DNA from: Methanobacteriota archaeon
Lineage (GTDB): Archaea; Thermoplasmatota; Poseidoniia; Poseidoniales; Poseidoniaceae
Direction: 5' to 3'
NCBI GenBank assembly: GCA_018691345.1
Contig: JABGTJ010000052.1
Coordinates: 1 to 46,609, forward strand
Length of the DNA stretch: 46,609 nt
In this document: in pieces, positions 42,929-46,609 of the stretch
Layout of the letters: each line of letters opens with the position of its first letter
Position numbering within the stretch: position 1 is the stretch's first letter
Notes under the pieces: model-generated
Databases searched by the model: none
Told to the model about the DNA's origin: nothing
Seen by the model: only the letters and a program-made list of their open reading frames with translations
Position numbers and translations under genes: made by a program

Positions 42929-42962
42929 CCGTCTCGGCAATCCTCTCGATACACCGAGACGG
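42929..42962 (+). promoter_or_regulatory. 9-bp hairpin overlapping the Shine-Dalgarno of the DEAD-box helicase
   Basis: CCGTCTCGG (42929-42937) pairs perfectly with CCGAGACGG (42954-42962) around a 16-base loop. The last two bases of the 3' arm are the first two of the Shine-Dalgarno GGAG (42961-42964), 8 bases before the ATG at 42973. A folded leader could reduce translation, and the helicase might open it. The fold is seen in sequence; the control is inferred. Confidence 0.5.
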
Positions 42963-42972
42963 AGATGATTAG

Positions 42973-44394
42973 ATGTTCACAAATACCCGCTTCGACTCTT
43001 GGGACCTTCCTCAAAACTTGCTTGACAGTCTAAGTTCAATTGAGTGGGAGTTTGCCACTCAAGTCCAGAAGGATACAATTCCATTGGCTCGCTCTGGCCG
43101 TGACGTCATTGGTCAAGCACGCACCGGTTCAGGTAAGACTGCCGCATTTGGCCTACCTTTGCTTGAGCGTTGCCAACCGACTGGTCTACTCCAAGCGCTT
43201 GTCCTTACGCCAACCCGTGAATTGGCTAACCAGGTTGCTCAAGAATTCCAAACGCTCCAAGGAGAATCAGGACTTTCCATCCAAACTGTATACGGCGGTA
43301 CTGATTTAGAAAAACAAGCCAAGCAACTCGCTGGCGGCGTTGACATCATCGTCGGCACACCAGGCCGAGTAATGGACATGACAGAGCGTGGTCATATCAA
43401 TTTGGAAGCTCTCTCCTTGTTCTGCCTCGATGAAGCGGACCGAATGCTCGACATGGGATTCTTCCCGGACATCATGTGGGTCGTTGAGCGTATGAATAAT
43501 CGGGAACAAACGCTCCTGTTCTCTGCCACTTTCCCTCAAGAAATCATTGATGCTGCACATGAGTTCATGAACGAACCTGAGTTTGTACTCACGAACTCAG
43601 AAGAACTCGACATCCCACCAATTGACATGTTTAGCGTGAACATTGGACGTGCCAACAAATTGTGGGCTCTTGGCCGTTTGATGTGCAGGATGAACGCCGA
43701 AGATCAAACCATCATTTTCTGCAACACAAAGCGAATGGTCGACCTTGCAGTCCAGCGCCTCAACAAGCACAGATTTGTGGTTGAAGGACTCCATGGTGAC
43801 CTTTCACAAAACCAACGTGAAAAGATTCTCGGTCGATTCAAGGAAGGCGAAGTCAAGACCATCGTGGCAACCGACGTTGCAGCACGTGGTATCGACGTCG
43901 ACGGAATTACTCTCGTGGTAAATTACGACCTTCCGGTTGAAACTGATTCATTCGTTCACCGAATTGGACGAACTGGACGTATTGGTCGCAAAGGAACAGC
44001 CTGGAGCCTTGTCTCTCGGGACGATGCTCCTCAACTTTCCAAGATTATGGCAACATACGGTCTTGACATCGTTCCAACGGAAGTCCCAGAACTGCCTGAT
44101 GGAATTGACAGCGACCCCGTCAAACGCCAAGATGACTTTGGTGAAACGGCAGATGTGTTCGGCTTTGTTACCCTTCAACTGAACATCTCCCAGTCCGATG
44201 CCGGTTCTTCGCGTACCGTGGCAAATTGGTTCCAGAATTCATTGCGATGCGATGAAATGGCTATTGGAGATGTCCATTTCGATGCTGGTTCGACGTTCAT
44301 CAGCATTCATACCAGTAAGGTCGGTCTTGCTTTGAAAGCTCTTGACAAGCATGAAATGAGTGGTCAAAAAGTCGTTGGAACCGTTGCAGAGTGA
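42973..44394 (+). CDS. DEAD-box RNA helicase (DbpA/RhlE-like)
   Basis: 473-aa ATP-dependent RNA helicase. The Q-motif region FDSWDLPQNLLDSL and the following VQKDTIP precede motif I ARTGSGKT; PTRELA, TPGRVMD, motif II LDEADRM, motif III SAT, ATDVAARGID and motif VI HRIGRTGRIGRKG complete the core. After the core, residues about 395-473 resemble the RRM-like RNA-binding domain of DbpA: GFVTLQLNISQSDAGSSRTV, then IGDVHFDAGSTFISIH. DbpA in bacteria helps large-subunit assembly, so a role in ribosome assembly is possible. The gene's leader has a hairpin at its ribosome site. Confidence 0.93.
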   Translation: MFTNTRFDSWDLPQNLLDSLSSIEWEFATQVQKDTIPLARSGRDVIGQARTGSGKTAAFGLPLLERCQPTGLLQALVLTPTRELANQVAQEFQTLQGESGLSIQTVYGGTDLEKQAKQLAGGVDIIVGTPGRVMDMTERGHINLEALSLFCLDEADRMLDMGFFPDIMWVVERMNNREQTLLFSATFPQEIIDAAHEFMNEPEFVLTNSEELDIPPIDMFSVNIGRANKLWALGRLMCRMNAEDQTIIFCNTKRMVDLAVQRLNKHRFVVEGLHGDLSQNQREKILGRFKEGEVKTIVATDVAARGIDVDGITLVVNYDLPVETDSFVHRIGRTGRIGRKGTAWSLVSRDDAPQLSKIMATYGLDIVPTEVPELPDGIDSDPVKRQDDFGETADVFGFVTLQLNISQSDAGSSRTVANWFQNSLRCDEMAIGDVHFDAGSTFISIHTSKVGLALKALDKHEMSGQKVVGTVAE

Positions 44395-44395
44395 T

Positions 44396-45472
44396 TTATT
44401 CCTCTTCGTTCTGATTGCTTTCTTTCCACGAGCCCGATTTTTTTCTAGAATGTCTTGATGTCGGTGTTTTTTCGACTTCCGTTTCTGTTGGCGTAACTTT
44501 CGATTCTTTTACCGGCCATTTGCCGTTTTCATCCGGTCTCTGAATGACAAATGAAGTTGCACCGAGCACAACAATGCTCAGTGCTGAAAGAGACCAAGCA
44601 TAGCCGATTGCATCGTCCCATCGGTTTTGAGCTTGCCCACACTCAGAGGTCACCAGTTCTGAGAAATAACAGAAATCGAGTGTCTCTTTTGCAGACATGG
44701 CGTCTTCATTTGACGTGACGTTTTGGACTGCAAAGACCATGAGTAGGATTGCCCCTGCAATGAGGATGAATTGCGTTGAAGACCACGATTGACGGAACTT
44801 CAATCTCCATTTCTCATCACCTGCATTGCTTGCATCGAGCGTTCGTGCTGGACCTCCAACTCTCCAAAACCAGACGACCCACATGGTGACTAAGACAAGC
44901 AAAAATCCCCATTCATAGACTGCAGTGTGAAAGTCCCACATCCCTCCAAGACATTCGGCTTGGTTTGGATTTGCAACGCAATCATTGCGAGCGATGGGAT
45001 AAAACATTACCAACCGCATGATGTTAAGCACATAGACGATGCTGCACATGACCAAAATAGAACGGACTTTGACCCGCTGAGGTACTCCTTCGGTCATCGC
45101 AACCAAGGTCGACAAGAAGATCATTTCATGAACACCAGCGCATTCATCTGAAACATACAGTCCAACGGTGTCGTAATTGCCTGGAAACTTGGGATGATAG
45201 AAATCGATTCGTGTTAACCAACCGTTGTGCGTTGAAAGGGTTGAGGCGACGTATTCGCCATCGCTGTAAAGGAGATTCGTGATCTCATTCCAAATCCATG
45301 CTTCAGTTACTTGCAGCGGCGCTAAAGTGTCCGATGGCTGCGTTAAAAACCAATAAAAGGCTTCAACAAAAAGCAATGCGAGTGGAATACGAGCATAGCG
45401 AAGTCCAAGTTGGCCGACTTCTGACCACGCCAAATCATCCTTGGAGGAAGATGACTTGACGTTCGTGCTCAT
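44396..45472 (-). CDS. Archaeosortase/exosortase-family membrane protease
   Basis: 358-aa integral membrane protein with about seven helices. The catalytic set of the exosortase/archaeosortase family is present: Cys111 in DECAGVHEMIFLSTL, Arg153 in NIMRLVMFYP and His182 in FHTAVYEWGFLL. In Haloferax ArtA these residues remove a C-terminal tripartite signal and attach a lipid to surface proteins. A polar loop between helices 4 and 5 carries a Cys-containing segment (NDCVANPNQAECLGG), and the C-terminal 60 residues are charged and probably cytoplasmic. The closest family subtype cannot be decided by eye. No gene in the window ends in an obvious PGF-type sorting signal. It diverges from the TusA gene. 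Confidence 0.82.
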   Translation of the reverse strand: MSTNVKSSSSKDDLAWSEVGQLGLRYARIPLALLFVEAFYWFLTQPSDTLAPLQVTEAWIWNEITNLLYSDGEYVASTLSTHNGWLTRIDFYHPKFPGNYDTVGLYVSDECAGVHEMIFLSTLVAMTEGVPQRVKVRSILVMCSIVYVLNIMRLVMFYPIARNDCVANPNQAECLGGMWDFHTAVYEWGFLLVLVTMWVVWFWRVGGPARTLDASNAGDEKWRLKFRQSWSSTQFILIAGAILLMVFAVQNVTSNEDAMSAKETLDFCYFSELVTSECGQAQNRWDDAIGYAWSLSALSIVVLGATSFVIQRPDENGKWPVKESKVTPTETEVEKTPTSRHSRKKSGSWKESNQNEEE

Positions 45473-45590
45473 GAGATTGCGTAGGCGTCCTTCCTCATCA
45501 AGGTGCGGTACAATGCGATACCTTCGGCGAGAATATCAGGAGGTGCTCTTACTTCGGAGGACTTGAAAGGGATGAAGTGCAGGAAGAGCC

Positions 45591-45857
45591 ATGGTCGAGG
45601 TCGTCATGCTTGGAGAAGGTTCGACGACTTCTCCTACTCACCGCTTAGACGTCATTGGTTTTTTTTGCCCAGTCCCTGTGTCTGAAGCCAAAAAAGCGCT
45701 TGCTGAAATGGATATCGATCAAGTTCTGGAAGTGTGGGCAGATGACCCGGAAACGGTGCATGACATGCCATTGCTTGCTCATCGAGGTGGTGTGGAAATC
45801 CTCTCTGTTGAGGAGCATGCCGGTGAATATCGATTTCTCTTGAAGGTGACGCAATGA
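45591..45857 (+). CDS. TusA/SirA-family sulfur carrier-like protein
   Basis: 88 aa. The family signature is HRLDVIGFFCPVPVSEAKKAL, with Cys26-Pro27 as the sulfur-carrying site, followed by LEVWADDPETVHDMPLLAHRGG. TusA proteins relay persulfide sulfur to acceptors, including tRNA thiolation. The usual start is ATG 45591; ATG 45606 is possible. The stop overlaps the GTP cyclohydrolase II start by four bases (ATGA), so translation is probably coupled. Sulfur relay next to riboflavin synthesis is unusual; it may only reflect compact packing. Confidence 0.85.
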   Translation: MVEVVMLGEGSTTSPTHRLDVIGFFCPVPVSEAKKALAEMDIDQVLEVWADDPETVHDMPLLAHRGGVEILSVEEHAGEYRFLLKVTQ

Positions 45858-46489
45858 TAGATGACACAGCACCAATCGAATTGGTAGAACGCGATTCAAT
45901 ACCCAGCGAAGCACAATTGCCGACCGTCCATGGCGACTTCCAAATCCGTGTGTTTCACGAAGCCTCAACCGGATACGACCATGTTGCCCTCACACTGGGT
46001 GACATGATTGGGCCAGACCCTGTGCTTGTCCGCCTTCATTCGGAATGCCTCACAGGAGATGCGCTAGGCAGCTTGCGATGCGATTGTGGACCGCAACTCA
46101 AATCGGCATTGGATGCCATCGTGGCTCACGGATGGGGTTGCTTACTCTACTTGCGTCAGGAGGGTCGAGGTATTGGCTTGCATGCCAAGATTCAAGCCTA
46201 TCATCTTCAAGATCGAGGGGCAGATACTTTGGATGCAAACCTCATGCTGGGACTTCCAGCGGACGGAAGAGATTACAGCATTGCAGCGAGCATGCTTTCC
46301 TCTTTGGGTGTACCTCGTGTGAACCTTCTGTCCAACAATCCAAACAAGCAAGAGCAACTTGAAAGTCACGGAATTGAAGTGGCTGAACGAATACCTCTTG
46401 TCGTCGGTGTTGGTGAGCAAAACCGTTCCTATCTTGAAACAAAGGTCGAACGAATGGGTCATCAGATTGACCAAGATAAACTGGTCTGA
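45854..46489 (+). CDS. ribA: GTP cyclohydrolase II
   Basis: 211-aa first enzyme of bacterial-type riboflavin synthesis; it opens GTP to a diaminopyrimidine with loss of formate and pyrophosphate. The zinc site is the classic HSECLTGDALGSLRCDCG: Cys65, Cys76 and Cys78 in this numbering. YLRQEGRGIGLHAKIQAY carries the catalytic and GTP-contact residues, and VNLLSNNPNKQEQL is the late nucleotide-binding segment. Many archaea use GTP cyclohydrolase III instead, so this enzyme suggests acquisition from bacteria. The chain stands alone without the dihydroxybutanone phosphate synthase fusion. It is coupled to the TusA-like gene. Confidence 0.94.
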   Translation: MIDDTAPIELVERDSIPSEAQLPTVHGDFQIRVFHEASTGYDHVALTLGDMIGPDPVLVRLHSECLTGDALGSLRCDCGPQLKSALDAIVAHGWGCLLYLRQEGRGIGLHAKIQAYHLQDRGADTLDANLMLGLPADGRDYSIAASMLSSLGVPRVNLLSNNPNKQEQLESHGIEVAERIPLVVGVGEQNRSYLETKVERMGHQIDQDKLV

Positions 46490-46497
46490 AGTAAGAG

Positions 46498-46571
46498 GGG
46501 CCGTGACCGAGAATCGAACTCGGGCTGGCAGAACCACAATCTGCCGTGCTAACCCCTACACCATCACAGCC
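46498..46571 (-). tRNA. tRNA-His (anticodon GUG)
   Basis: Read on the minus strand, acceptor GGCTGTG pairs with CACGGCC (one T-G pair). The anticodon stem GCAGA/TCTGC holds loop TTGTGGT, giving anticodon GTG. The T arm is CCGAG-TTCGATT-CTCGG. The discriminator is C, as expected for His. The base before position 1 is T, not G, and CCA is not encoded, so G-1 and CCA would be added after transcription. Confidence 0.92.
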
Positions 46572-46609
46572 ATGAGAGGTAACTCGCGGTTATGCGCGTG
46601 GTATTTCAA

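Noticed and set aside
1..46609. CRISPR array, insertion sequence, integrase or phage module
   Set aside because: No regular direct repeats with spacers, transposase motifs, integrase motifs or structural phage genes were seen while reading both strands.

Overview
The window looks like a piece of a marine planktonic archaeal chromosome, most likely Marine Group II (Candidatus Poseidoniales, Thermoplasmatota). This is inferred from gene content. Archaeal information-processing genes are mixed through it: archaeal-type TrpRS, AsnRS, Rpo11 (RpoL), aEF1B, TruD, RlmE/FtsJ, a KH-metallo-beta-lactamase-beta-CASP termination nuclease (aCPSF1/FttA), a proteasome beta subunit, an archaeal RNase P RNA, ZPR1 and a SepF-like protein. 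A nickel superoxide dismutase and very large anchored surface proteins fit a surface-ocean archaeon. Genes are packed tightly on both strands with many 4-base stop/start overlaps. No gene-free gap exceeds about 300 bases. I saw no insertion sequence, phage gene or CRISPR array.

Layout. 0.1-5.6 kb: TrpRS, converging on a ZPR1 and SepF-like pair, then proteasome beta and aCPSF1. 5.6-10.4 kb: a small membrane protein, a pyruvoyl-arginine-decarboxylase-like protein that has lost its processing serines, a zinc-ribbon/winged-helix protein, tRNA-Pro(UGG), a parvulin, an intact and a degenerate family-2 glycosyltransferase, a HAD hydrolase and a tiny zinc ribbon. 10.4-15.5 kb: a saccharopine-dehydrogenase-family enzyme, AsnRS, carbamate kinase, the sodN-sodX pair, tRNA-Lys(CUU) and ribose-5-phosphate isomerase. 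15.5-25.3 kb: a 1674-residue surface protein, RNase P RNA, an RND-type exporter, another glycosyltransferase and a small conserved-looking orphan. 25.4-29.6 kb: a nucleotide-sugar epimerase followed by an extracytoplasmic thiol-redox set (membrane-anchored CPYC thioredoxin, VKOR, a His-rich HTHD-motif protein), an orphan, and a secreted WCESC thioredoxin. 29.7-33.2 kb: RNA-modification and translation genes (FtsJ, OB-fold protein, a 55-residue zinc ribbon, aEF1B, TruD, RpoL). 33.3-41.1 kb: a second RND exporter, a DUF2240-like protein and a 1526-residue kelch surface protein. 41.2-46.6 kb: a HEAT-repeat protein, a small orphan, a DEAD-box helicase, an archaeosortase-like protease, a TusA-like protein overlapping GTP cyclohydrolase II, and tRNA-His.

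How the genes fit together. Much of the accessory content concerns the cell envelope: glycosyltransferases and an epimerase (surface glycans), two RND exporters, giant single-pass surface proteins, an archaeosortase-like enzyme and a disulfide-forming set. The most interesting points are the four-protein thiol-redox cluster with its HTHD protein, the predicted catalytically dead pyruvoyl decarboxylase homologue, the degenerate glycosyltransferase, the archaeosortase without an obvious substrate here, a 9-bp hairpin whose 3' arm enters the Shine-Dalgarno of the DEAD-box helicase, and an apparent insertion of about 90 residues in TrpRS. All functional calls come from reading the sequence and remembered family motifs; no database search was run.
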